A DNA stretch of 64,000 nt from Dolomedes plantarius (GCA_907164885.2 OU015495.1:97507332-97571331), one strand, 5' to 3'; counted from the stretch's first letter, positions 22,071-32,461 are shown. Made by a program: numbers and translations. The notes: generated by a model not told the origin, from the sequence alone.

Positions 22071-22156
<86 letters not shown>
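22071..22156. repeat. (TA)n microsatellite, continuation beyond the Gypsy element
   Basis: TATATG, then a long TA array ending in TATGTATG. It is the far half of the array that starts at 15254. Confidence 0.95.
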
Positions 22157-22157
<1 letters not shown>

Positions 22158-22605
22158 CAAAATTTTGACGCATCTTGGTGCATTTTTCTTTAACTTGCCG
22201 ACGCGCTACCTTTAAGCCGACCCGCTACCTATAGGCTACCTCGGGCACATTATTATTGTTCTTAATAGAGTAGAATAACTTTATCAGAATCACGATGCAT
22301 TTTGCTGAAGGTAATAACTCGTTTTCTCTGATTTGTAATTTGATAGTGCTAATGTTGCTATGTGGATTTCACTTGAACGTCTCCCCTTTCAGTAAATTCA
22401 CAGCTGCCGGAATCACTAATTACTGATTAAATCAAAATACGCAGTTCTTGATACAATCATACCCCATTCGTAGTATTTAAGGCTAGAAAAGGAATTAATA
22501 GAGTTCAAGAACGAAATCATAAAATTGTTCTTCAAGCATTTATCTCTGCTAGTGTGAAGCAATTGATCATGGTGTAATAAACTGGATTGAGGAAATCAAT
22601 CTATA
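22157..22605. other. Unassigned sequence
   Basis: No gene or element end is recognisable. A short paired motif (GCGCTACCTTTAAGCCGAC, CCCGCTACCTATAGGC) suggests a local direct repeat only. Confidence 0.45.
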
Positions 22606-22991
22606 CAGGGTGTTGCCGAATTCGACCAACAAATTCAGAGGGGTGATAGTAGGCATCAAGACGGGCAATAAACACATAGGAATGTATGACCGGAAACGAA
22701 CACCTAACGCTGGAGGGCTCTGTTTACTTAATCGGATCATACCTCTTACCAACCCCACTGGATGGCCGGAAATGTCGCATGTTTCTAGAGGAGGTAGAAA
22801 ACTCAAAAACAAAGCAGAATCACATAGGAATGTATGATCGGAAACGCAAACCTGATCAGCTGGAGGATAAACAGAGATTGAGAAATGAAAAGTCAACACA
22901 GGTTTGCGTTTCCGGTCATACATACCTGAGTGATTATTGGTCGTCTTGAGACCTACTATCAACCCTGTCAGTCCAATTCGGCAACACCCTG
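22606..22991. mobile_element. TA-flanked MITE with internal repeated motif (386 bp)
   Basis: TA flanks both ends (22604-22605 and 22992-22993). The ends are inverted: CAGGGTGTTGCCGAATTCGA at left and, inward from the right, CAGGGTGTTGCCGAATTGGA. Inside, the word GGAATGTATGACCGGAAACG occurs at about 22679, again with one change at about 22833, and inverted at about 22901. It has no coding capacity. The TA target and short ends suggest mobilisation by a Tc1/mariner-type transposase. Confidence 0.85.
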
Positions 22992-24086
22992 TATATTTTA
23001 GATGTAGAATGTTGCGTATTTTATTATACCTTTCCAGCCAGTTTCACAAATCGATAATCTATATATAAAAAACAGTTCCGTAACTGACCGACTGACTGAC
23101 TGACATACAACGCACGGACCAAACCGCTGGACCTAAAGGGCTGAAATTTTGCATGGCGATTCTTCTTATAGTGTAGGGGTGCACTAAGAAATATTTTTTA
23201 AAAATTCTTCTTAGATGTTTTAAAATTAAATTTTTAAGCTGTTTTAGTAACTATTTTTAAGTTTGAATTTAAAATAATAATGTGTGGGTTACAAAATTTA
23301 TATCACGAGAAAGATCAAAAAGATTCCTTTAAAATGAGATCTTTTTCGAATCTTTATCTCCGTTTTCTGATTTTTGGTGAATTTTTAAAGATTAATTTTT
23401 AGAATTTAATTTATTAAATGCTGATCAAGTGATTTCTTTTTTAGGTACTTTAAATAAATTTATCGTCACGTGCATAACAACTAAATAGACAAAAAAAATA
23501 TTTTTTTTCTTGCTAATGCGGCAGACGATTGGACATTATCTAAAAAAGTATTAAAATACAATAAAAGATATTATGTTCCTCAAACTGTATTGTCTTAACT
23601 GTACTATATTCTTTAGTATGTCCTATTACATTTCGTTTGAATATTTTATTCTACATTATTTTGTCTATATAAATATCCCTTAGAGGAGAAGGGGGGATTA
23701 TGGACCCCCCTTTTGTTTTTGGCTCACTGTGGTCATACTAAAGACCGATTTTCATATTTTGGGGTTCTAACCTCTTCGAAAACTCCTCATCTAAACATCC
23801 TTAAGTGGATTTGCCATTAAATCAAATTTTAAGATGTATACAATCACATAAGTGAAAAAAGTCAAAACTTGCAGGTAACCGAAAGTGGAGGGTAATATGG
23901 ACCCCCATCTTTTTTACCGAAAAAAATCATTTATATATCTATTAAACAGCTGGAAAAAAATAAGAGAAAAGTTTTCAAATGAAAAAGTGAAAGAAAGATA
24001 ATATATTATTAAACAGCTGGATCATCAAATATTATCTATATAAAAAAAACTTCAATTTTGGCGACAAAAGTCGCAAATATAAAGCT

Positions 24087-24857
24087 CAGCTTCGGCTCCG
24101 GTGCACACAAAATGAGTCCAGTGTAGACTCATCCCACAACGAATACAAAGTTCTATGTGTCATCTTTGAATGCACCTTCACAGAAGATGCACGATGCTTC
24201 TTGCTGGTCTGGGCCATCTCTGTAAGCATATGGGCTTGTATCCACCCATAGGGATGAGCTCTTCCAATTGCTCTGGATGGGGCTCCATTCATAAGCTGAT
24301 CCGTTAAGATTTTACGAGGAAATATCATCATTGGTGGAAAATATGTTTCCCCAGCACTCATGCAGCAAACCACAGTTACCAGATAACCACGTTCCACAGT
24401 AGACAGGGATCCCACCTGATGTTTCCTCTTCAACCCCATGACTTGGGAAACTTTTGACTGAACCACACTTAAACCAGTCACATCTACATTGAAGGTTCTA
24501 GAATTGATTCCCAGAACACAAGCTCTCCAGCAAATAAAAATAACCAAGCCACCTTTAATCAGCTTTAAATTATAGGTCTCGGTCTAATTAGCCCCGGTAT
24601 AACAAAAGTTGACCTTAGAGCTCCAAACCAAAACCAAACTCTAGTTTTTGTATAACCAAATCTGCTGTTGGCTTATCCACTTGTGAAGCCAATAATCTCA
24701 AAGTTATTCTTTATACACCAAACCCTCTGGCAGCCTCCTTTAGTCCCATTTCTCCGCATCTTAGCTTCTGGATATCCTCAACCATCTTCACCCTATCCCA
24801 ACTTCTTCTGCTCACTACAGCGTCCTTACTAGCGGGAGATTTCTTCTCAACTTTCAT
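24087..24857 (-). pseudogene. pogo/Tigger-family transposase, broken
   Basis: The minus-strand ATG at 24857 opens a psq-type helix-turn-helix: RRSWDRVKMVEDIQKL, then MGLKEAARGFGV. An in-frame TAA (24711-24713) interrupts it. After a SINE insertion (24548-24651) the DDE_1 domain appears: FNVDVTGLSVVQ (normally NVDETG; the first Asp is kept), then KQVG-like and SxVERGYLVTVVCCMSAGE, PPMMIFPR, and GAPSRAIGRAHPYGWI. The second and third catalytic acids cannot be found because sequence is deleted after KKHRAS. The CENP-B-type second DNA-binding domain is also missing. The product cannot be active. Confidence 0.85.
24548..24651 (+). mobile_element. SINE family A, 5'-truncated copy inside the pogo-like gene
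   Basis: Only the 3' half of the SINE is present: GCTTTAAATTATAGGTCTCG, GTCTAATTAGCCCC, GTTGACCTTAGAGC and a (CCAAAA)-type tail. ATAACCAA occurs at 24540-24547 and 24652-24659, an 8-bp target duplication, although some tail sequence lies between the tail repeat and the right-hand word. It splits the pogo transposase gene, so it arrived later. Confidence 0.75.
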
Positions 24858-25553
24858 TCTTACTTCCAGAATAACCGAGAAGGATTACAAAACATGAAAA
24901 TAAAATGTATCACAATGAAATCAACTGTGGAATTACATTTTCTCACGGAAACATTATTGTTACATTATCGGAACCGGTTGTTGGTAATATGGACCCGGGT
25001 CCATAATACCAGCACCCAAACCTCCATATTTCAAACAACGCCATTTTGGAAACAAACTCCTTTTTCACATTATGAATTACATCGAATTTAATTTCGAACT
25101 AGCTCAAAAGGAATTCCATTTCGTGTAGAATAAGGCAAAGGAATCCGTTTTTACAAAACATAGTAGTAGATATGTAAAATATTCACTTTCTTTTCTTAGA
25201 AAAAGTTTGAAAACTCGAAAAACAAACAATTGGCCACAGGACATCATTCGCGAGTGAACTGAGGTCAATGACCTTTACTATCCATTACAGCCACCTAGGG
25301 GGGTCTAGATCACAGCTATAATTAACGGCTGCACCTGCGCATAAGGCAGATATTAAGGGGGTCCATAATAAATGCAGGGTCCATAATCCCACCTTCTACT
25401 CAACGATATTTTTTTTAATTTTATTTTTACATCAATTGTATACATTGATCCCCGTATTTATTATAAATATATATATATGGCATTAATTGCATACATTGAC
25501 CGTTGTATTTAATTTGAATGTACTCCGTAGCGAAGTGTGGGTTTTCAGCTAGT

Positions 25554-26513
25554 TATATTACAAAGTTTCATTTATAAAATAAAACTAATCTATATTATAT
25601 AACTATAACAGAATAAAAGGTCATGGAACTTTGAGAATTTTTTTCGGCAGTATAATTTTCTTAGATATTTAATACAATTACAGCCAATAGACAAGAAAAA
25701 CAACTACTTCGAAATCTCTTCTTCTAATTTTAGTTTATTTTGATACTGCCTAGATATTAATCTCTAGTTAAACAGGAACAGTTACAAAATACTTTAGTAA
25801 ATTTTATCGCTCGTTTCAATTCGTGTGGGATTTTCAAAATAAATTTTTTTAAATATAAAGTATTTACGAATAGATTATTTAAATAGATAAGATGAACAAA
25901 TGCGTAAAATTCATGAATCAAACAAGTTTAAACTAATACCCTGGAGAATTATTTTACATAATTTTAATATACGAAAAATATACAATTTTAGACTTCTAGC
26001 TTTATTTATAATACAGCTATGTTTAAAATTAGGAGTATTTTAACATTACTCAGCTGCATGATATAAGCATAATTATAGCACACCTAATTGGACAATTTAC
26101 AAGGATATGGTATTCTACGGATTTAATTAGTGCCTTTTCAAATTTCATAACGCATGAATTTAGTTCAAATATTTAAATCCTCAAATTATGTGCACTAGGC
26201 ATAAAACGAATGCAATACAAAAACTTGAAAATGAGTTACTAATTGTTACATAAAATATCAAAGATATGTATGTAAAGTTAATATACCGTAAATAACAGAA
26301 GGAAAAATCAATTCACAGTCGGAGCATTTTTAGCCCAAATATACATTACGGGGAATTGGCACATACTATCTTCAAGGAGAGTGTTGTGTAAAAAAATATA
26401 AAAAACATAATCAGAAATTTAATCTAATATTTATCAGGGCCTGTAATATAAAAGGTATATTTATCAGAAGGGTAGATAATAAGTAGTCTTACACCAGAAA
26501 TTTACTAGTGATT
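25554..26513. other. AT-rich sequence, nothing recognised
   Basis: No open frame of note, no SINE boxes and no inverted-repeat ends. Confidence 0.5.
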
Positions 26514-26524
26514 AATGTATAGAT

Positions 26525-26786
26525 GTTGTCTGTTTGTTGTTGTATCTACGAATAACGCAAATGCACTATCCACAGAAGAGGGATGTCTATGCCTCAAGAG
26601 AGGTTGAACTTCAATCTAAGACGCGAATTTTAAATCGAGTCTAGTGACGACACCGGACCACTTGACCCCACACCTCCAGAGGTATTGTTGGGGAACTTGG
26701 AGGACACTGCAGTTATGACAGATTTTTCCAATGCAGCGGCCGCGATTAGTGTGGACGTCGGTTGTTTGGTATCGAACCAGCAACTC
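26525..26786 (-). mobile_element. SINE family E, copy 2 (5'-truncated)
   Basis: A minus-strand retroposon with a perfect 11-bp target duplication, AATGTATAGAT, at 26514-26524 and 26787-26797. It starts just upstream of box B (CTGGTTCGATACC on the minus strand) and lacks box A, so reverse transcription stopped early. Its (CAA)n end is preceded by a word that on the plus strand reads GTATCTACGAA. That word resembles GTGTCTACGAA next to (GTT)n at the end of the LINE fragment at 57171, suggesting a shared 3' tail. Confidence 0.9.
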
Positions 26787-26797
26787 AATGTATAGAT

Positions 26798-28800
26798 CGT
26801 ACATTTGAATAAAGAAACGTACAGTAAAAGAAATCGTCTTTGAGGCTAGATAATAGAGTAATCTTATACAAAAATTAGTTACAATTAGGGTTTTGGTTTC
26901 GGTTTTGAACTCCAATAACCGAAATTGAAAACCTTAGAATATTGGTTCGGTTATTCGGTTTTTTCGGATAACTTTTTGTTTAAAGTAATCTCTAAAAGTT
27001 CATAAAAAAGTATTAAAGCTCAAACTAAAGCTTGTACTTGGCATTTTATAAAAGTGCATAATTTGTGTTGTAGCTTGTAATTGCTTGACTGACTATTTAT
27101 AAATGTCTAATTTCCCGGTCATGGAACTCTTGTAACGTAACCGAGTTGCTTCTTTTATTCTAACATAAAGTGGCGAATTTTTTATTGGGGCAAATGTACA
27201 ACGAATATCTTCAGAAACCTGTAAAATCACCTAAATAAAAAAAACTCCCATTCCAGTTATTGTTTATCTCATCAGATTTACTGAAGGTGCCTCATCGTAA
27301 AGTTTAAAACTACAAAATTATATGCATCTTAAATAAACATCCATTTATGCGATTTTCAGTGTTAACATTATATCTGCATTTCTGAAGAACTCATATATCA
27401 TGCCCCAGTTTCAAATATAGAAGGACCTAAGTTCAATAACATGTATGCACATTTAAAAAAAAAGAGAAAAATCTATTTTCTATAGTTACTATTCTATACA
27501 GAAGAATAAGAAAACACTTTAGCTGTATAACACTTTTCAAAATAGAATTATGTGACAGAAAAAACCCTCTAGGTTATCCTAGGTTATACCTCAGATATAT
27601 CTGATTATCATTGATTCATTTTAAATTTGGATTTAATGGATTTTCTATCACTGAAAATGTGAAAATCATTGCCTTATTTTTTTGTTAGAGAAATCTTTTT
27701 TTTGCTTATTTTTTGTTTATACATACGGAATAATTTTCCACATTTATCTTTTCATTCTTGTCCAAATTCCTTTCTGAAAACGCCCAATTTTTTCCTAGGT
27801 GGAAGTCACTTAAAAATTGCCTTTTCACCTCCAGACGAGGAAATAATAGTGAGTTCTCTTCCGTTGAGATAAATGGGGATTCCGTTTTTTTTCCCGAGGA
27901 TATCCACAAAAAAATATTAGGATTTTTTTTTGTCGTCACAATCCGAAGTACGAATGAAATGCAACTGATACTAGTATTTAAGATTTTTTAATATAAAATG
28001 GTTTGGGCGTTTTCATTCTGATGTAAGGCAAGAGTAGATGTAAAGTTTTTCATTTCTTTAGGTTCCCATCTTATTGATTTATATTGTGTAGTAATAAAAA
28101 AAACTAAATCATTAGTTAATTGAAGTTTAGAATAAAGTTCAGTTAAGGATACGTTTTTGAAGATATATAATGAGTGAAATAGAAGTGTGGCTAAAAGAAA
28201 TGAGTGAAAAGATTTGGTACCCAAAACTATATAAGAGAGTAAAGAAAAGATATCACATCTCTCTTAAAAGAGAATTCATTTAAAGGTACTGGAAATCAGA
28301 GAAAGTAGGAATCTCTTTCTCGTTTTGTCTTTAGGGCAAACATTTAATCTGTTACTTTTTGTTGTTTTATTATGCATAGAAAATATTTATCTTAGCTATT
28401 AAATTCCCTAATCAAAGGATAAATGTATCAGCCTCTGAGAATAACAATGATCCTCATAAGTTACTTTCTGTGTTTTCCAGAAATCATTTTGTGTAAAGAA
28501 ACTCCTGAAGTAGGATTCACTGGAGCGCAGTTTTTCATCATTATCTGTCTAGGTTTCGGCTTTCATAACTTACTGCATTACCCTTTTAAATGTAGAAATG
28601 TTTTTTTACTCCCACAGACATGCTATTTCACTTTAAAAAACCTATCTCGATATATTTTGCCTGATAGGCAAGAGTTTTAAACTGTACAGTTACTCCATAA
28701 TTTTGTAATCAATTGGCAGGACAAAGCTCTTAAATTCTTTTCAGTTCTTTCATTCAATTAGAGTTATCTGCCCGTTCTCCCTTTTCTAAATGGCTTCATT
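26798..28800. other. Mostly unassigned; weak dispersed-repeat match
   Basis: At about 26884-26975 there is a cluster of TTCGGTT-type words (GGTTTCGGTTTTG, GGTTCGGTTATTCGG) that may be an old transposon end. Sequence at about 27780-27905 shares short words with 42340-42480 (AGGAAATAATA, GAGATAAATGG), suggesting a faint second copy of an unnamed repeat. No gene is recognisable. Confidence 0.35.
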
Positions 28801-28810
28801 TCCACAGTAT

Positions 28811-29549
28811 TGTAGCCGAGAGATGGCCGGTACAAGAGTCTGTGGGATCGTTCCACTAATGGCATGGATGTTTGTAGCCGTTCGGAATCGGCTTTAAGCA
28901 GTAGGTCCCGATCTATTGAGCCCTCGTGTAGAAATTAACCCTTCAGCGGGCGCGCCCGTGTACAAAGTGCAACATTTTCATAATTTTGAAGGGTTTGTTT
29001 TTACTTGAAAGGTTTGAATGTTCTAAGCAGTTTCTATTTATAGCTATACCCTTTCTACTGCAGGTCTGATTTTCTGACGCTTCCTTCATTGTTAGTCATG
29101 ATTTAACTGTGGTAAACCAGCGATTATACTGGATTACAATACCACAGACGCAGTTGTTGATGTGGTAAATGAAATGTGCAACTATTGCAAGTTGTATTAT
29201 CCCGCATATCACGAAGATGGACAATCTCGTTGTTTTTTAGGTTTTTGGACATAATAGGAATGAAATCGCAAGTTGTCCTTAGATCCATAAACCGGTCAGT
29301 TTTGAAATAAGGCGATTGTATCTGCATTCTTTGGTCTTAATTATAAATATATCTCAATAATATGAACATTTTATATCTTGTCATAAAACGCATAATAATT
29401 ATTTTCAATTTGAGAAAAAAAAATCATTACAAAAGGAATAATCAAGGTTGAAAGAGACGTTGCACTTTGCGCCACGCGCGCCTGCTGGTGTTCCAAAAAT
29501 TGGCGCGCCTGCTTAAGGGTTAATGATCGTAGAGCTCTGAACCAACCGG
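28811..29549 (+). mobile_element. SINE family A copy split by a piggyBac-derived element
   Basis: The left part (28811-28934) has AGATGGCCGG, a damaged box B (GGGATCGTTCCAC), GTAGCCGTTCGGAATCGG and GTAGGTCCCGATCTATTGAG. The tail (29524-29549, TGATCGTAGAGCTCTGAACC) lies beyond the 581-bp element. Joining the two sides at TTAA gives the normal order for this SINE, proving that the SINE was there first. The head is shorter than in other copies (an internal deletion after box A). Confidence 0.85.
28939..29519 (+). mobile_element. piggyBac-derived internally deleted element, copy 2
   Basis: 581 bp between TTAA (28935-28938) and TTAA (29520-29523). The ends are CCCTTCAGCGGGCGCGCC at left and, inward from the right, CCCTTAAGCAGGCGCGCC. 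Sequence is collinear with copy 1 (6178-6767), including TTGAAATAAGGCGAT and GGTTGAAAGAGACGTTGCAC. The transposase remnant has lost its frame. It lies inside a SINE of family A. Confidence 0.88.
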
Positions 29550-29617
29550 GCGACCATAGTATTATTTCCAATAAGAACCCATTGTTTTGACATTTTACAC
29601 CGATTAAGACATTAAAT

Positions 29618-29800
29618 ACGCCGCCCTCAGGTCATAGTGGTTAGCTTCGTGCTCTTTCACGTTGTGAGCTTGGGGTCCAATCCAGAATAAGGCTTGGATG
29701 TTACCGTGTTGTCCCATCAAAAGAGCAATGTTGGCTCACCTAAATGGTGCTTCCATAATAAAGTAGCCAGCAAGACTGCGGTGGATAACAAAAGGTGAAT
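29618..29800 (+). mobile_element. SINE family D, copy 1
   Basis: A tRNA-like head with a TCATAGTGGTTAG box A-like word and a decayed box B (GGGGTCCAATCC), then AAGGCTTGGATGTTACCGTG and CACCTAAATGGTGCTTCCAT. The same order and words occur inverted at 49975-50155. Target duplication is not clear. Confidence 0.65.
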
Positions 29801-30228
29801 GTCTTCAATCATTAAAAAGGCAATAAAAAAATTGATTACCTCTTAGCTTTTATTCGATATCATGCGGTGCATAGTGAAGCTGAATGTTCGCCAGTGTGGA
29901 TTTGTCGATATTCAATCTTTGTGCACAAGAAAATACAACACAACCCCCTCATAGAACAGATAAAACCACATTATCAATAGTCTTATTATTTATTATCTAA
30001 TTATTTATCATTAAGTATATTTATTATTAAGTATATATATGAAATATTAATCATATAGTCTTACTTTTTGTTTATAAATTTACTTTATTTCCACTTTGTA
30101 AAAGGATCCACGAAGCCTAGCTGTGATAAATTTCTCTTCGCTCCAGTGATAACTAAGTATTTAAAAGACATGAAGTTAAGAAAGATAACATGACGTTTAA
30201 AAAGCTTTTACTCGCAGAAGCGTTTATG
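29801..30228. other. Unassigned; contains the source of a later duplication
   Basis: No gene. The segment at about 29833-29907 (ACCTCTTAGCTTTTATTCG through GCCAGTGTGGATTT) recurs at 31453-31527. Confidence 0.7.
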
Positions 30229-30233
30229 TGTAT

Positions 30234-30761
30234 TGTAGAAGTGAAAATAGTGTAATTCCCCACGGTGTGTGGACAATAAAGAATGTACCATAAAGGATGC
30301 AGAGGCAGGGGCAAATACAGGATTGTAAAACAATAAAAAAATAGAAGAATAGCTGTCGGTGTGGCCAGTGATAGCGATCTGAAGTTTATATTTTACAAGA
30401 TGGATGGTCGTTATTTTATGGCCCACAGTAAAAACGTCAGAGGAGAAGAATCAAAGTTGTTTTACAAAATAAACGTATGTGGGGGGAGGTACTAAATAGC
30501 CTATGGACAGAGGCGGCAGAGGCGGTATAATAAAGGACCAATTAGGGATAGGAACCACTGAAGGAGAAACAGCCCACTGCCCAATGAAAGTGAGGGGCGT
30601 GCTAGAATGGCCCCCTGTAAACGGACAACAGCTTCGCTAAGGACGAGAGGAAGCAAAAAAAAAAAAGGAGACGGTCTTCAGATTGGGTTCCTGAGAGTTA
30701 GATGTCGGAGGCTCTCGTCTGCCATATAGCCGTGGAGAATTACACTATTTTCACTTCTACA
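30234..30761. mobile_element. Unclassified element with about 30-bp inverted ends and 5-bp duplication
   Basis: Left and right ends are inverted copies of about 32 bp with one mismatch, starting TGTAGAAGTGAAAATAGTGT. TGTAT flanks both sides (30229-30233 and 30762-30766). The 528-bp body is non-coding and moderately GC-rich, with a poly-A run near 30655. Superfamily is unclear: the 5-bp target fits neither Tc1 (2) nor hAT (8). Confidence 0.7.
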
Positions 30762-30766
30762 TGTAT

Positions 30767-31448
30767 GACATTTATTTAATCTAAAAATTCACATGAAATA
30801 TTTCTCTTAGAATGTGAACGAATGTTTGTACCTGATATATGTATTTAACAGGTTGGAATTTTTCTCAAAAATTTTCTTTAAATGTTTTTCCTTAATAAAA
30901 ATGAAGTTATTGACTTAGACTGCTTTATATCTTAAGAATTTCAGGCCTGTTTATATCCACAAGAACACATTTTACGCGTGGATGGCTATTTAATGGTCAC
31001 GATCAGTGACAATTCATGAACAATTTACGGTACTGTAAAATAATGAATTAGCGTCCACAAGAGATAAATTGCGATTTACACAGAGGCAGTGAGTAAATGA
31101 GATATCTTTGAAACTGACAACTCTCGATTCTAAAGTGAAATTGTTTAAACGGAAATAGAGTTTGAGAGACTGCCTTAGAAGCGTCAAAAATATTTGATGG
31201 GGGGGGGGGGGAGCCTTAAACTTCTTAGTATATAATTATTCATTTTAAACGTGCATATAATTATACACTATCAGTTAACATTTAAATTACTATTTTATAA
31301 AAGAGACTCTCTCCCTAAATTTAAAAAAATGAACTTGAAAGATATTGTAAAGACATTGCCTTAAATAAAAGACCGCCAATCCTTTTTTTTTAATTTTATG
31401 CTTTAATTGGATTTCTTGACTAAATACAGGCTATTTACAATATATATA
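30767..31448. other. Unassigned; contains the second source of the mosaic duplication
   Basis: No gene. The segment 31153-31290 (TTTGAGAGACTGCCTTAGAA through AGTTAACATTTAAATTA), with a G run of about 13, recurs at 31531-31658 with a shorter G run. Confidence 0.7.
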
Positions 31449-31658
31449 AAAAATTAATTACCTCTTAGCTTTTATTCGATATCATGCGGTGCACAGTGAA
31501 GCTGAATGTTCGCCAGTGTGGATTTCTGAAATAGATTTTGAGAGACTGCCTTAGAAGCGTCAAAAATATTTGACGGGGGGAGCCTTAAACTTCTTAGTAT
31601 ATAATTATTCATTTTAAAGGTGCATATAATTATACACTATCAGTTAACATTTAAATTA
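31449..31658. repeat. Mosaic of two local duplications joined end to end
   Basis: 31453-31527 copies 29833-29907 (about 1.6 kb upstream), and 31527-31658 copies 31153-31285 (about 370 bp upstream). Both are in direct orientation and near-identical. The junction is GTGGATTT|CTGAAATAG. Confidence 0.85.
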
Positions 31659-31662
31659 TATA

Positions 31663-31665
<3 letters not shown>

Positions 31666-31753
<88 letters not shown>
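31666..31753. repeat. (TA)n microsatellite
   Basis: A long TA dinucleotide array directly after the mosaic duplication. Confidence 0.95.
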
Positions 31754-31756
<3 letters not shown>

Positions 31757-31808
31757 TTGTGGGTTCACGGCATTGATGAGGAAGGTCAGACTTGAGTTGT
31801 CGCTAAGC

Positions 31809-32123
31809 TCATTCAAGTCTATCTAGGCCCGACAGAATCTCCTCCGGCTTCAGCGTCACTCTGATTAATTTAATCTCTGAATCCCTAACTTCTTTTAACT
31901 CGTGTTTGGCGACTTTATATATCTTCGCTGAACGTTCTCGAAAGGTCTGGAAAACGTCACCTTTCTTTATCCAGTTATGTTCCCAGACGACTAGGCGCCT
32001 CCGGTCAGCAACTTCCTTTTTTTTGTAGCTGACGACCTGTTCTGTGAGCTGTCGGTAGCACTCCCGGCCATAATGTCGCCAGGCGACTGCCTGTCTGTAG
32101 CCGTCCAAATCAATTATGTGCAC
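31809..32123 (-). CDS. Unrecognised 104-aa open frame with coding-like composition
   Basis: I do not recognise this protein. It starts with ATG (MHIIDLDGYRQAVAWRHYG) and ends at TGA (31809-31811). It is strongly charged and helix-like in the middle (YKKKEVADRRRLVVWEHN) and lacks a signal peptide or membrane segment. It is clearly less AT-rich than its flanks, and its third codon positions are mixed rather than uniformly A/T. The upstream 60 bases are GC-rich (CGCGCGTTGATTGG, CCCCGCGCG). It may be an exon, a retrogene fragment or part of an unnamed mobile element. No partner gene is nearby. Confidence 0.4.
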   Translation of the reverse strand: MHIIDLDGYRQAVAWRHYGRECYRQLTEQVVSYKKKEVADRRRLVVWEHNWIKKGDVFQTFRERSAKIYKVAKHELKEVRDSEIKLIRVTLKPEEILSGLDRLE

Positions 32124-32458
32124 AAACCGCGCGTTGATTGGTCTTCCCGGAATTTCCCCGCGCGAAACATTCGCTATTGTACGGGAGTCTTTACAATATC
32201 CTTACGCATTTCATTAAAACATTCTTTTAAGTCACAGTAGTGACCGAACGTTTTCATCGTTCGGAAATAGGGTCACAAGTAAAAGTTGCATTGGACAGAA
32301 ACTGAAAGAAATGTTTTTCATTGAATTACGCATTTACGTAGTCTAATTTTTGTATTATTTAAATTTCCATTCAGTAAATAGTAAATTTAAAAAATTGTAT
32401 TTTTTGTTGAAATAAGAAAAATAATCTGGCAGATGTCTCGTAGCTCTGTTGGGACGAA
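32124..32458. other. Unassigned sequence
   Basis: A GC-rich start (to about 32185) passes into AT-rich sequence. CGAACGTTTTCATCGTTCG (about 32247-32265) is a small hairpin. Nothing else is recognised. Confidence 0.45.
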
Positions 32459-32461
32459 TAA

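Larger units (their letters stand above)
23683..25401 (-). mobile_element. pogo/Tigger-like DNA transposon, decayed
   Basis: The ends are 28-bp inverted repeats with 24 matches: GAGGAGAAGGGGGGATTATG at left and, inward from the right, GAGTAGAAGGTGGGATTATG, both continuing into GACCC. The motif TTATGGACCC or TAATATGGACCC recurs inside each end (about 23890-23906, 24983-25010 as a head-to-head pair, and 25353-25367), as expected for transposase-binding sites. A broken transposase gene is on the minus strand. The target TA is visible at left (23681-23682) but not at right. Confidence 0.82.
23058..25552 (+). mobile_element. Helitron (non-autonomous), interrupted by a pogo-like element
   Basis: Helitrons move by rolling-circle replication and have no inverted repeats. 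The left end is A|TCTATATATAAAAAAC, then GACTGACTGACTGACATAC and GGACCTAAAGGGCTGAAATTT, typical of arthropod Helitron 5' ends. The right end has a GTAGCGAAGTGTGGG-type subterminal hairpin region, then CTAG followed by T (CTAG at 25549-25552), the CTRR|T signature. There are no Rep or helicase frames. The insertion at 23683-25401 accounts for most of the length, leaving about 775 bp of Helitron. A pair of similar words (CATACATTGA, CGTATTTATTATA) near the right end shows a short internal repeat. Confidence 0.82.

Noticed and set aside
26884..26975. TTCGGTT-rich block as telomere-like or transposon end
   Set aside because: The repeat is irregular, short and unpaired. It does not match the arthropod telomere unit TTAGG.
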